DNA of 64,000 bases from Metellina segmentata (Eukaryota > Arthropoda > Arachnida > Araneae > Tetragnathidae), in contig OX375872.1 of NCBI GenBank assembly GCA_947359465.1, positions 79,777,641 to 79,841,640 of the forward strand. The letters run 5' to 3'. Every line of letters begins with the position of its first letter. The stretch's first letter is position 1. The position numbers and the translations under genes are program-made. The notes under the pieces are model-generated. The model worked only from the letters and a program-made list of their open reading frames with translations, was not told where the DNA came from and did not search any database. Below, piece by piece: positions 23,200 to 32,000 of the stretch.

Positions 23200-23500
23200 C
23201 CGCAACACCGAAACGGGACGAATTAGGAGACAAATGTCCCCAAAAATGTTGCAGTCCTTTGACCTTTACCGAATTCTGATGGAAAAAATTTGCTGTTGTA
23301 AACAAGCCAAATCGTCACCCCGACACGAGATCTTGACGGTAAAATTAGTGCCATTTCTCGGAATGTCTCCGATGTTTGTAGGGGAACGTGTTTTTTGAAC
23401 GTATGCAACTCGGTGTAAACGCGGTATAAACACAACAATTTGACGTTGGCGACAAAAACGTTAAGTCAAGTCAAGCCAAGTCAACAAAGTTAACCTTTTG

Positions 23501-23894
23501 TTGTTGTCGTGCGGGCCATATATGGCCCAATTAGGGGTACCATTGTCCCGGAGGGTTGGACTTCTTCATACATGGACATCCGTTTACACATCCGTTTTAC
23601 AGGAAGGTCCCTTTCACTCATTCACTCACACATATCGTAATTTAGATCCCAATCAGAGGCCGATAACCCCCTGATCAGGTACCCCCGGAGGTATTGATTT
23701 GGTATGGGAACAAGGGGGACTTTGTGACCACGACCTATTTAACGTGCCCCAGCCACCCTTAGCGAACACGACGGTCTTTAGCCAGGTCAAGCGCCGATCT
23801 CGCAACCATCAGAATTGCAGGCTCCGCTGAGGACAGAACCCACAACCCTTCCGATGGGAGCCCGACGCTCTACTGACTGAGCTACCGCGGCTCG
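23501..23894 (-). mobile_element. SINE E, complete
   Basis: The direct repeat GTTAACCTTTTG (23489-23500 and 23895-23906) flanks it. On the minus strand the head CCGCGGTAGCTCAGTCAGTA and AGAGCGTCGGGCTC is the most tRNA-like of the window, with GTTGTGGGTTC near the B-box position. A short stretch shared with SINE B (AAAGACCGTCGTG) follows, then a distinct body of about 280 bp ending GGCCGCACGACAACAA-like sequence. Confidence 0.85.
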
Positions 23895-23978
23895 GTTAAC
23901 CTTTTGACTACGACTATTGAACAAGCGCAATTCTAAAATATTTCAAGGTACAACTGCTGTAACGGTCGTAGTCTGAAG

Positions 23979-24436
23979 TAGTGATGCGACATCGACAGCA
24001 AAACATCCATGTTCAAAATTAAAACATCGATGTTGATAATACATAGTTTCCAAACAATCGATGTTTTTAAAATTAAGTGTCTTAAAACTTTTTCCTCCGA
24101 TTTTTTAAAACTGGTTTAGCAACTAGTAATGCGACATTGCCTCCAATACATCGATGTTTTTAAAAAACATAAATTTGAAAACATCGACATTGATGTCGAA
24201 TCCCTACTTTTCAGACCCTTCACACTTGACCACTTTGGTCTAAAAGTATGTTCAATTAGCTGACTTTGAAAATTATACTACTTGGTTATTTTAAAATTTT
24301 TATAACGGTACTTTTTCCATTTAAAAATAAAACATCGTTAGGTATAAACATCGATGTTACAAAAACATCGACTGCAATCAATCGATGTATTTAACATCGA
24401 TGTTTTGAAAACATTGAAATCGATGTCGCATCCCTA
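23979..24436. mobile_element. hAT-like MITE rich in CATCGATG
   Basis: Inverted ends TAGTGATGCGACATCGA and, read inward, TAGGGATGCGACATCGAT are flanked by octamers GTCTGAAG (23971-23978) and GTCTAAAG (24437-24444), one mismatch apart. An 8-bp duplication is the hAT signature. The interior repeats ACATCGATGTT-like palindromes at least six times and has no coding sequence. Confidence 0.85.
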
Positions 24437-24439
24437 GTC

Positions 24440-24690
24440 TAAAGGTGTTAACTGATATGACTTTGGCACGATTCCAATACTTAGCGTAAAGCCAAATAAG
24501 CTAATTCTGCGTTGGGTACACTAACTGCAATTTTAATCAGTTTTCCTCAAGGACGCAACTTGGCCTCTTCGTCGAGTGTTAATAAATTGTACTAATATTT
24601 ATAGTCACTATCAAATAACAGCCAGGACCACAATGTGCCCATTTCGAGACCAATAATGAAAACCGATAAAAAAAAAAACACTTCCAATGC
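24440..24690. other. Intergenic, nothing recognised
   Basis: Spacer between the hAT-like MITE and a SINE B copy. Confidence 0.4.
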
Positions 24691-24691
24691 T

Positions 24692-24950
24692 CTATCGAAC
24701 CGCGGTAGCCCGATTGGAAAAGTAACGGATTAGTCTACGTTGGTGTGGTGTGGAAGTTTGGAGAGTGGGTGTCGGCTCAGGCGTGACCTTGTCCAAACCA
24801 CTAGTGTCTTAAAATTTCAACTAATCTGACCGTGATTCAGAATCGTGGGTTCTCGGATCGTTCCCTTCGGATTTGATCCCGGACCATCCCCAATAGTCCG
24901 TTGTGATGCTCCAGTGCGACGTTAATTAAATACATACCTACCTGCACGTA
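24692..24950 (+). mobile_element. SINE B with its head joined to the TACGTTGG point
   Basis: The head (GAACCGCGGTAGCCCGATTGG, AGTAACGGATTAG) is joined directly to TCTACGTTGGTGTGG, skipping the B box and the first body part. The body then runs to a TACCTACC tail. Confidence 0.85.
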
Positions 24951-24985
24951 TTCTGAACTTGACGTCAGTTGGCTTGTTTTTTAAT

Positions 24986-25314
24986 TGGTAATTTTGTTAT
25001 TAACGTCGTACTAGAGCAACACAACGGGCTATTGACGACGGTCCGGGATCAATCCCACCAGGGCAAAGATCCGAGGACAACACCTCGTAATTTTGAACCA
25101 CGGTCAGATGATGAAGTAGCACCTGAGCTGGCACTCCACTTTCCCAACTTCCACGCCAACCCAACGTGAGGACTTTTGGCCACGACAGATATTTAAGGTG
25201 CACCAGCCGCCTCTACACCATACGCTTACAATCATCCATGCCCGAACCCGGATTCGAACCAGGAACCTTCCGATCTAGAAGCTGACACCTTAACCACAAT
25301 ACTGGTTGGTCTGC
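24986..25314 (-). mobile_element. SINE A, full length
   Basis: The minus-strand copy has head GCAGACCAACCAGTATTGTGG, B box GGTTCGAATCC, body and a short tail near 24990. Confidence 0.9.
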
Positions 25315-25319
25315 TTTAA

Positions 25320-25670
25320 CTAGTCAGGATTCTAAAGAATAAATCTTGATTTGATTGGTGAACAAAAATTTGATACAACGCCAACCAAAGCAGTGTTAAA
25401 CTACATTTTCGGGTAACCCCCAAAAAGTGTGGTCAGAATGATTTTGAACCGAAGTAAAATTTTCGCAAATCATCTTTTACTGGGGAAATTTTTTTCGTAT
25501 AGAAATTTCAAGTTTTGACCGAATTCATTGTTAGGTTTAACTAAACCAATTTCTCACTGAATTGAGTTTGATCTTTTTTACGATTGAATTTAGTTTTAAA
25601 TTAGCTAATTAAGTTTCATCTTTTACCTGCTGAATTTAGTTTTGTTATCGGTGATATGCCATCTCTTGCA
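25320..25670 (+). other. Upstream piece of a duplicated LSM1-like intron end
   Basis: From about 25580, runs such as TGAATTTAGTTTTAAATTA, then TTTTACC, CTGAATTT and GTGATATGCCATCT, line up with 26698-26790 just before the LSM1-like exon. The duplicate is interrupted by SINE B at about 25671 and resumes near 26530. Confidence 0.5.
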
Positions 25671-25893
25671 GACAGCAGTAACCATATTGGAAGAGTAACG
25701 GACTAGTAACCGGAGGGTTGCGAGTTCGAATCCAACCAAAGACCGTCGTGTACACAGGGAGCTGGCGCACGTTAAATCTGTCGAGGCCTCCCATTGGCGT
25801 AGGGTGGAAGTTTGAAGTGTGGGGTGCCAGCTCGGGCGTTGACTCGTCATCTGACCGTGGTTCATAATTACTTGGTGGTGCCCTCGGTTCTTG

Positions 25894-26440
25894 TGGTGTT
25901 GCAAACTCGAGGTTTTGTACAGCAATTAAACTTAGTTCTTTTTAAAGGTATTAACACTACTTTTAAGTAATATTCAAGCGAATTTCTACAAGTAAATACT
26001 TTTACAACACAAATATATAAAAGGGGATGTAATATGAAACCCTTTATAAAAGAACTCCTAAGTTTAAAAATAGCCGACCAACCGGTATAGTGGTTAAGGT
26101 GTTAGCCTCTAGATAGGAAGGTTCCTGGTTCGAATCCGGGTTCGGGCATGAATGTTTGTAAACGTATGGTGTAATGGCGGCTGGCGCACCTTAAATCTGT
26201 CGTGGCCGAAAGTCCTCACGTTGGGTTGGTGTTGAAGTTTGGAGAGTTTGGTGCCTGCTCAGGTGTTACTTCGTCATCTGACCGTGGTTCAAAATTACGA
26301 GGTGTTGTCCTCGGTTCTTTCCCTTAAGGTACTGATCCCGGACCGTCGTCAATAGCCCGTTGTTGCTCTACTACGACGTTAACTAAAAATTACCAATTAC
26401 CCACGTTTAATTGCTGTACCAAACCTCGAGTACACTACAT
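25894..26440. mobile_element. MITE inside SINE B, itself holding SINE A
   Basis: The ends are inverted repeats: both contain, read inward, ACTCGAGGTTT(T/G)GTACAGC and AATTAAAC, preceded by TGTGGTGTTGCAA on the left and TGTAGTGT on the right. TTCT adjoins both sides. Without its SINE A insertion it is about 215 bp. It has no coding sequence. Confidence 0.75.
26073..26402 (+). mobile_element. SINE A, full length
   Basis: A complete head (GCCGACCAACCGGTATAGTG), B box, body and ATTACCAATTACC tail lie inside the MITE. Confidence 0.9.
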
Positions 26441-26530
26441 TCTTTCCCTTTGGGATTGACCCCGGACCGTCGCCAATAGCCCGTTGTGCTGCACCAATGT
26501 GATGCTAATTAAAATACCTGCCTTTCAAAA

Positions 26531-26700
26531 TTCATAACATACCGGGAGCAGGTTGTGTTCACTACATTGACAGACTATTCTCTCGAGTTGGCGATCGACC
26601 GAATTCAAGTTTAAGTTTTCTAAGTTTAAATGAGTCAATTTCGCAACGAATCGAGTCCTGTGCGTCGTTAATTAAGTATTTACCTACCTTTTTTGGCTGA
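26531..26700 (+). pseudogene. Degenerate copy of the LSM1-like exon start
   Basis: ATACCGGGAGCAGGTT followed by TACATTGACAGA near 26548-26590 repeats the first codons of the LSM1-like exon (26796-26830) with mismatches. The copy decays after about 26600. A SINE tail (CGTTAATTAAGTATTTACC) follows near 26668-26690. Confidence 0.6.
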
Positions 26701-26793
26701 ATTTATTTTTAAATTAACCAATTTCGATTCAAATAGTGATCTTTACCGTCTGAATTTCTGTTGTCTGTGATGCACATTCCTTTAAAATTGCAG

Positions 26794-27177
26794 GTCGTAC
26801 CGGGAGCAGGTTCTCTTCTCCAGTACATTGACGGAAGAATATTCGTATGGTTGCGGGACGGGAGGATGTTTGTAGGCTCTTTACGGAGTGTAGACCAGTT
26901 TGCGAATCTTGTGCTATGTAATGCATGGGAGCGCATACAGATCGGAAAAAGTTATGGTGATATCCCTCAAGGGATTATAATGGTTCGGGGAGAAAATGTG
27001 GCTCTTCTAGGAGAGCTTAGCGACAAAGAAGACGACGAAGATGGAAAAAGACATCAAGCAATCGAGCTGCTATCTCCTCAATTGGATCAAGTTAAATCCA
27101 GAAAGAAAACTGACAAGCAAAAAGAATTGGCTTATTGGCAAAGGGGATTGGTTTATACAGCTGAAGATTATTTCTAA
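26794..27177 (+). CDS. LSM1: LSM1-like Sm protein, main exon
   Basis: LSM1 is the subunit that defines the cytoplasmic Lsm1-7 ring, which binds the 3' ends of deadenylated mRNAs and promotes decapping. The frame shows the Sm1 motif with LRDGRMFVGSLRSVDQFANL, matching the LSM1 hallmark (usual form LRSIDQFANLVL), and the Sm2 part YGDIPQGIIMVRGENVALLG. A charged C-terminal tail (DKEDDEDGKR, KSRKKTDKQKE) is also usual. The exon reads 127 residues to the TAA; human LSM1 has 133. TTTAAAATTGCAG before 26794 is a good acceptor in phase 0, so the first few residues should come from an upstream exon not identified here. An alternative is an ATG at 26770 in the same frame. AATAAA at 27213-27218 is a likely poly(A) signal. 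Some residues are less usual for LSM1, so a paralogue is possible. Confidence 0.88.
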   Translation, partial: VVPGAGSLLQYIDGRIFVWLRDGRMFVGSLRSVDQFANLVLCNAWERIQIGKSYGDIPQGIIMVRGENVALLGELSDKEDDEDGKRHQAIELLSPQLDQVKSRKKTDKQKELAYWQRGLVYTAEDYF

Positions 27178-27212
27178 AATGTAATAAGTTTTTTGCTAAT
27201 AACCGATGCCGT

Positions 27213-27218
27213 AATAAA
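27213..27218 (+). promoter_or_regulatory. Poly(A) signal of the LSM1-like gene
   Basis: AATAAA lies 36 bases after the stop codon, with no other gene near. Confidence 0.7.
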
Positions 27219-27459
27219 AATTTCAATTCCAATTGGAGTGACAGTTTATTTTCTGCAATCATGCTTGTAAATGGAAAAACATTCAAAATATCAGCGTTTC
27301 CAAATTAAACGAACTTGGTGAAGCCACATTTGATTCAATTATATATTTAACTCGTATATTGTATATGCACCCCCAAGCAAGGCCAAATCTGAACCTTGCA
27401 CCATGAAACGCCCTAAACCACAACCAGCCAGCCTACCTCATACCAAAAATAATAGCTTC

Positions 27460-27740
27460 GTTAATCAGGTTGAAAAAGCAACCGGAGGTTGGGAGTTCGA
27501 AACTAGATCCAGCCAAAGACCGGCGTGTACACGGAGCTGATGCACGTTAAATCCGTCGTGGCCTCAAATATCCTCACGTTGGCGTCGTGTGGAAGTTTGG
27601 AAAGTGGGGTGCTAATCAGGTGTTCTTGCCATGATTGAAAATTACGATTGTTGTCCTTCAATTTTTCCCTTCGGGAGTGATCTCGGACCATCGCCAATAG
27701 CCAGTTGTGTTGCTCCAGTGGGACGTTAATTCATTACCAT
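27460..27740 (+). mobile_element. SINE B, full length but diverged
   Basis: The head is degraded (AATCAGGTTGAAAAAG, GGGAGTTCGAAACTAG), followed by AGCCAAAGACCGGCGTGTAC and the body to GTGGGACGTTAATTCATTACC. Confidence 0.82.
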
Positions 27741-27749
27741 AAAAAAACA

Positions 27750-28075
27750 TGTTTATACGAAGAAAGCAACTGCATTGTTCGTGTTATCTGAACCGAACTT
27801 GATAGTTTTAATAAAGTTTTAAACAACGTTTCGAGCATGATTGTCCTCGGCTTTTTTGGTGGGCAGAATGCTGCCTGTCACAACGTGAGATCTTTGGAAA
27901 CTTTTCTTTATGAATGTTTTAGTAACAGTAATATTAACATCCCGTATATTAAAGTACATTTTTTGGATTCCGTATATACTGTGTTCATCAAAGTATGCTT
28001 AGTGTTACGTCGAAAGGAATGAGAAAAAATTGTTTTTCCGATCACCCAAATAGCGATAAATTAATGACTGATAAA
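27750..28075. other. Intergenic, nothing recognised
   Basis: AT-rich spacer between the two convergent genes. Confidence 0.5.
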
Positions 28076-28079
28076 TTAG

Positions 28080-28170
28080 TTTGGAGAGTGGGATGCCAGA
28101 TTGTGTATTGACCTCGTCTTCCAAGTCGTGGTTTAAAATTACGAGGTGATATCCTCCGATCTTTCCTGCG
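28080..28170 (+). repeat. SINE B body fragment
   Basis: From GTTTGGAGAGTGGGATGCC to CCTCCGATCTTTCC. Confidence 0.75.
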
Positions 28171-28179
28171 TCAAAATTG

Positions 28180-30520
28180 GGACGAAAGAAATTGAAATTA
28201 CACCAATTTTTTTTCTGCGACAACATCTTTGTAAATACCACATCACTAAAAAAATAGCAACTAAAAAAGTTTTTAAAAAATATCCTAAACACACAATTCT
28301 ACTTAACTTAAAAATCAAACCTCTAAACATGCTACTATACGTTTTTAACGAAGATAACATAATTTTACAAATTTCAAACCAAGAAGTAAGAAATGGGCAA
28401 TTTTTTTGATAGTTAATGTATAAAAAGGTATGATCATAACTCGATTAATCTGACGATGAATTTTTGAATAAGACGTTAAACACCATAAATTCAAAAGATT
28501 TTAACACATTTTATTTCAATCAATAGAATTTTTTCTGTGGATACATACAAATAGTTTTCAATTGCATTTACAACACAATATACAAAGCAGTTAATAGACA
28601 GTAATCGATATCCACTAAAATACATATAAATGAAAAGTTTAAGCTCTAATTTGTCTACAGTTTTATCCGAGTATTTAAGGCAGTCAGGACTTGAGTACTT
28701 CTGTTTTAATAAATAAGACATCCACAAATATTTTTCATTAAAATAATTAACTAAAACACGCATTCAAGGAAATTTGTATAAAGAATGCTGACTAGCGACA
28801 GGCACATTACGCTTGAACAATTAATTTTCCAAATTAATACAATTCTACGCATGGTTTTTATACGCTAAACACATCGTTTTTTTCAATAAGTTCTAGATAG
28901 ATGTATGATCAACTCAACGCTTATTCATGATTGTTTTAAGCAATTCGTACTTTAAAAGGATGCGTTACCAAACTAGTTGGAAGGAGTCTTGTCCTTTGTG
29001 AGGGGTAACTGTTGGGCGGATGTTAGGACAAGGATCTAAAAACAATATGCTCTTACTGAACCTTTACTATGAATTCTGGAATTAACATGTGTAGGAAGCT
29101 AAAAAATTTAATTTTAGGTAAAATATTAGTTAACGGTGCGACTTTGGCGTGATTTTAATTTCTTTCGTCATCAAGACAGCGGAAAATGTATGATTAAACA
29201 GATCTCGTGGCAAACAAAAATTCATATTAAGGGGAGAACCTTTTCAGGAGCAATAATAAACTAAAATTGGGTTGGTTTCTTAACTCTAAATCAGGAAGTT
29301 TTCAATATTTTGTTATTTATGCATACATTTTTGTAGGAAAATAAGTGACTATCTAAGTAAATATTAATATATAGAGCGACAAGGTTATAAAACTAATTTT
29401 TGTGAATTGTGATCCATTTTTTTTTAATTCTCATGAATGCTATCGTATTTTTTAAAACTATTTTTAAAACTCATTTAGAGTTTAAAAGTGAAATTTTTTA
29501 AAACACAAAAGGAGGTTGACTAACGTTTTTATCTGTGTTTATCAAATTGAAAGCATTTTTTCCCCGCCTGGAAGTTTCTTTCTAAAGCACCTTTAAGCAT
29601 TGCTGATGAAAGACGTCATATTGACCGCACCGTTAACTTTGATTTTACGGTACATTTAAAACAAATATGTTAGGATTACGACATACATGAATAGATGACA
29701 TTAAATATACATTATATATACGAACTGTTTAGAAAACTCCAAACTAAAACCACTAATATCACCTGAGGGGTAGTTACACACACCAACAGCTTAATGATAG
29801 TAAAACTTAGGTTTTGAGAACAATAGGCCTCGTAGACACCCTGACCCTACCACCACCATTCAAACTTAATTGAATAAAAGAATCACGATAAAACTAGCCA
29901 ACTTGGATTCCAATAGATTTTCGTAGTAGAAGAATACTGTGATCTTTCCAAGGATGGAAATTTCGTACTTAAAAAGTTTAGTTTGGGAAAATGGTAGACA
30001 AGGAGAACGTATTTACGCTCATGTGTATACAAGCTGCTCAGTTGAGAAATATTCAAATGTAATGAAAAATATAACATCAAGCCATGAAAATATATTATTT
30101 CCAGATATCAAGTACATTAAAGATAAGATTAAAGAAAATAATCTGTCATTGAGCAGGAATGAAAAATGTTCTAATGTAAAATCAAATAGCACAAAATATA
30201 AAATAGAAATGTTTACATATAATTCCGCATTAATTTGCAAAATACAACCACAGAACTTTAATAAAAATTGCAATTATACACAAAATTATTTTAAAAATTG
30301 AGACCGCATTTGTCGTGGACAAGGCACAAATATATATTTAGATAATTAGTCTTGAATAAAATTACATACATGGAGAAATACAAGACTCGAGAATACTAAA
30401 AACATTTTTATACGCTTAAAAGAGCATCTATAGCTAAAAGTTTCACATTACTCTTGCAAGATTTAGATTTAAATATCTACTTTCAATTTCATGGAAGCTG
30501 ATTGGTAATTGAATTTAGAT
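28180..30520. other. Intergenic, no supported gene
   Basis: Very AT-rich DNA. Open frames on both strands (such as 28491-28763 minus and 29939-30301 plus) have low-complexity, Asn/Lys/Ile-rich translations and no domain. I treat them as chance. Confidence 0.5.
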
Positions 30521-30524
30521 AGAT

Positions 30525-30845
30525 TAAACACAACGGGCTATGGATGGTTCAGAAACAACCCCGACGGGAATGATCTGATCATGGGAACTAGAATACACTA
30601 TCTTTTCATTGAGTATATTAAAAGTGAATTTTCCTTACAAACCTAAAAACGAGAAAAACGGTTTTGCATACTTAAATGAAATAGCACCATAAAATAATTA
30701 AATAAGCAAAAGCGCTTCAACAATAGCCTGCTGTGTTACACCAGTGAGACGTTTCGTTAATTGAACTACTTACAGATTATAATGGTAATGATAATTTTAG
30801 TTAACGTCGTACTAGAGCAACACAACGGGCTATTGACAACGAACA
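30525..30845. repeat. Three short SINE fragments
   Basis: 30525-30590 (-), 30715-30780 (+, GTGTTACACCAGTGAGACG) and 30781-30845 (-, GTACTAGAGCAACACAACGG with a CATTACC tail) match the shared SINE 3' body. Confidence 0.7.
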
Positions 30846-30849
30846 GATT

Positions 30850-31680
30850 ATAATAAACCAAATTAAAAAAAAAATGAGTAGTAGTATTGGGAACTAGCAT
30901 TTTAAGTAAAGTTTGAGCAAATTCAATCATTCTCGTGAATGTGAAATGATTTTATACAGTTGCTTTTATATCACACAATATCATGCAAAGCACTGCTATT
31001 GACCTACTCTTAAAATTATGAGTTACAACGCATATTTTTGCAACTAGCATTTTCGTTGATAGTCAAGTGAGGAAGCAACGATTTAAATTTTTAATTTAAA
31101 TTAAAAACAAATTTAAAAATAAGTTAGGGTAAAATTTCAAACATTTATAAGGAGATTAACGAGTATAGTAAAGGAACTTAAGTTATTTTCATAGTTTGCA
31201 CTGCTAAATTAAATTAATCTGATTCAAGAGTCTAAATTGAAACACTTTTCCTGCATGCGTAAAGTAACCTTAAGCTGCAAAGTAAATGCATTGAATCAGA
31301 CGATATGTTGCTTTATATTGTAAGTATATACTATACACTAAATAGATATTTCAGAATTTAAACATCAAGCAACAAATCTACACTTAAAAATATGGAAAGT
31401 GAAAATACTCCGACAAGTTTAGAATTTGATGAAAAAGTTTAAAGAAACAAGTGAGATTCTTTACATAAATTCTATATTTGTTCACAATCCATCGTAAGGA
31501 GTAGAGTAGCCAAATTAAAGATGGAGATTCCGTCATTTTTTTTAGCAAATGTCAAAAATCTCGTAAGAAAACGAAACCTTTATCAATAAACATTTTTCAA
31601 TACTGTAAGAAAATATTGATTTGGTAGAGAGAAATTACTTTGAAGGATCACACTAATTTGCATTACATATACAATTAGGG
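30850..31680. other. Intergenic, 3' side of the START gene
   Basis: AT-rich. It may hold the 3' UTR of the START gene on the minus strand, but no poly(A) signal stands out. Confidence 0.4.
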
Positions 31681-31684
31681 CTGG

Positions 31685-31708
31685 CATATATATATATATA
31701 TATATATT
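31685..31708. repeat. TA microsatellite
   Basis: An uninterrupted TA run of about 22 bases. Confidence 0.9.
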
Positions 31709-31898
31709 TTCCATAATGCCGTATGCCTATTCAATTATTTTTTAGCAGCAAATATCTTTTTATAAACACGTTTCTACAAATACAAAAGTTTAGGATACAA
31801 GAATTGCAAATTAAGAAGAAAAAAAATTAAAAGTTCATTGCCTATACAAAACAAAGTGATAAAATTTTTACATGCTTTCAAATTCATTTCATTTAGCA

Positions 31899-32000
31899 TC
31901 ATACAAATGTTTTCGAAGCTGTAAATTTCTTTAAAGATTGTACATATTCAATCATTACAGTGGATAGCGTTTGATCTATGAGATATTGAGGTATCCATCC
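31899..32000 (-). CDS. START gene terminal exon 6
   Basis: CTTTTTTCAG|GGATGG opens it. It encodes the C-terminal helix GWIPQYLIDQTLSTVMIEYV, the usual end of a START domain, and ends in TGA. Confidence 0.93.
   Translation of the reverse strand, partial: GWIPQYLIDQTLSTVMIEYVQSLKKFTASKTFV

Larger units (their letters stand above)
22327..23426. mobile_element. MITE with 20-bp inverted ends, split by SINEs
   Basis: The left end GCCGCGTTTACACCGCGGAG followed by TTGCAAAC and the right end, read inward TACCGCGTTTACACCGAG followed by TTGCAT, are inverted repeats. TAAA adjoins both sides (22323-22326 and 23427-23430). Without the SINE insertion at 22598-23199 the element is about 500 bp. It has no transposase. 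The superfamily is not clear to me. Confidence 0.7.
25671..26530 (+). mobile_element. SINE B carrying a MITE insertion
   Basis: The head (GCAGTAACCATATTGGAAGAG, then GCGAGTTCGAATCC) and body run to CCCTCGGTTCT near 25893. They resume at TTCTTTCCCTTTGGGATTG near 26441 and finish with a TACCTGCC tail near 26522. The interval between is a separate element. Confidence 0.85.

Noticed and set aside
23840..23894. Minus-strand tRNA-like stretch with TAGCTCAGTCAGTAGAGC
   Set aside because: It has a good A box, but the B box is poor and it is flanked by a target duplication as part of SINE E.
29939..30301. 120-codon open frame, plus strand
   Set aside because: Asn/Lys/Ile-rich translation in very AT-rich DNA, no domain, no splice context, and an overlapping frame on the other strand.
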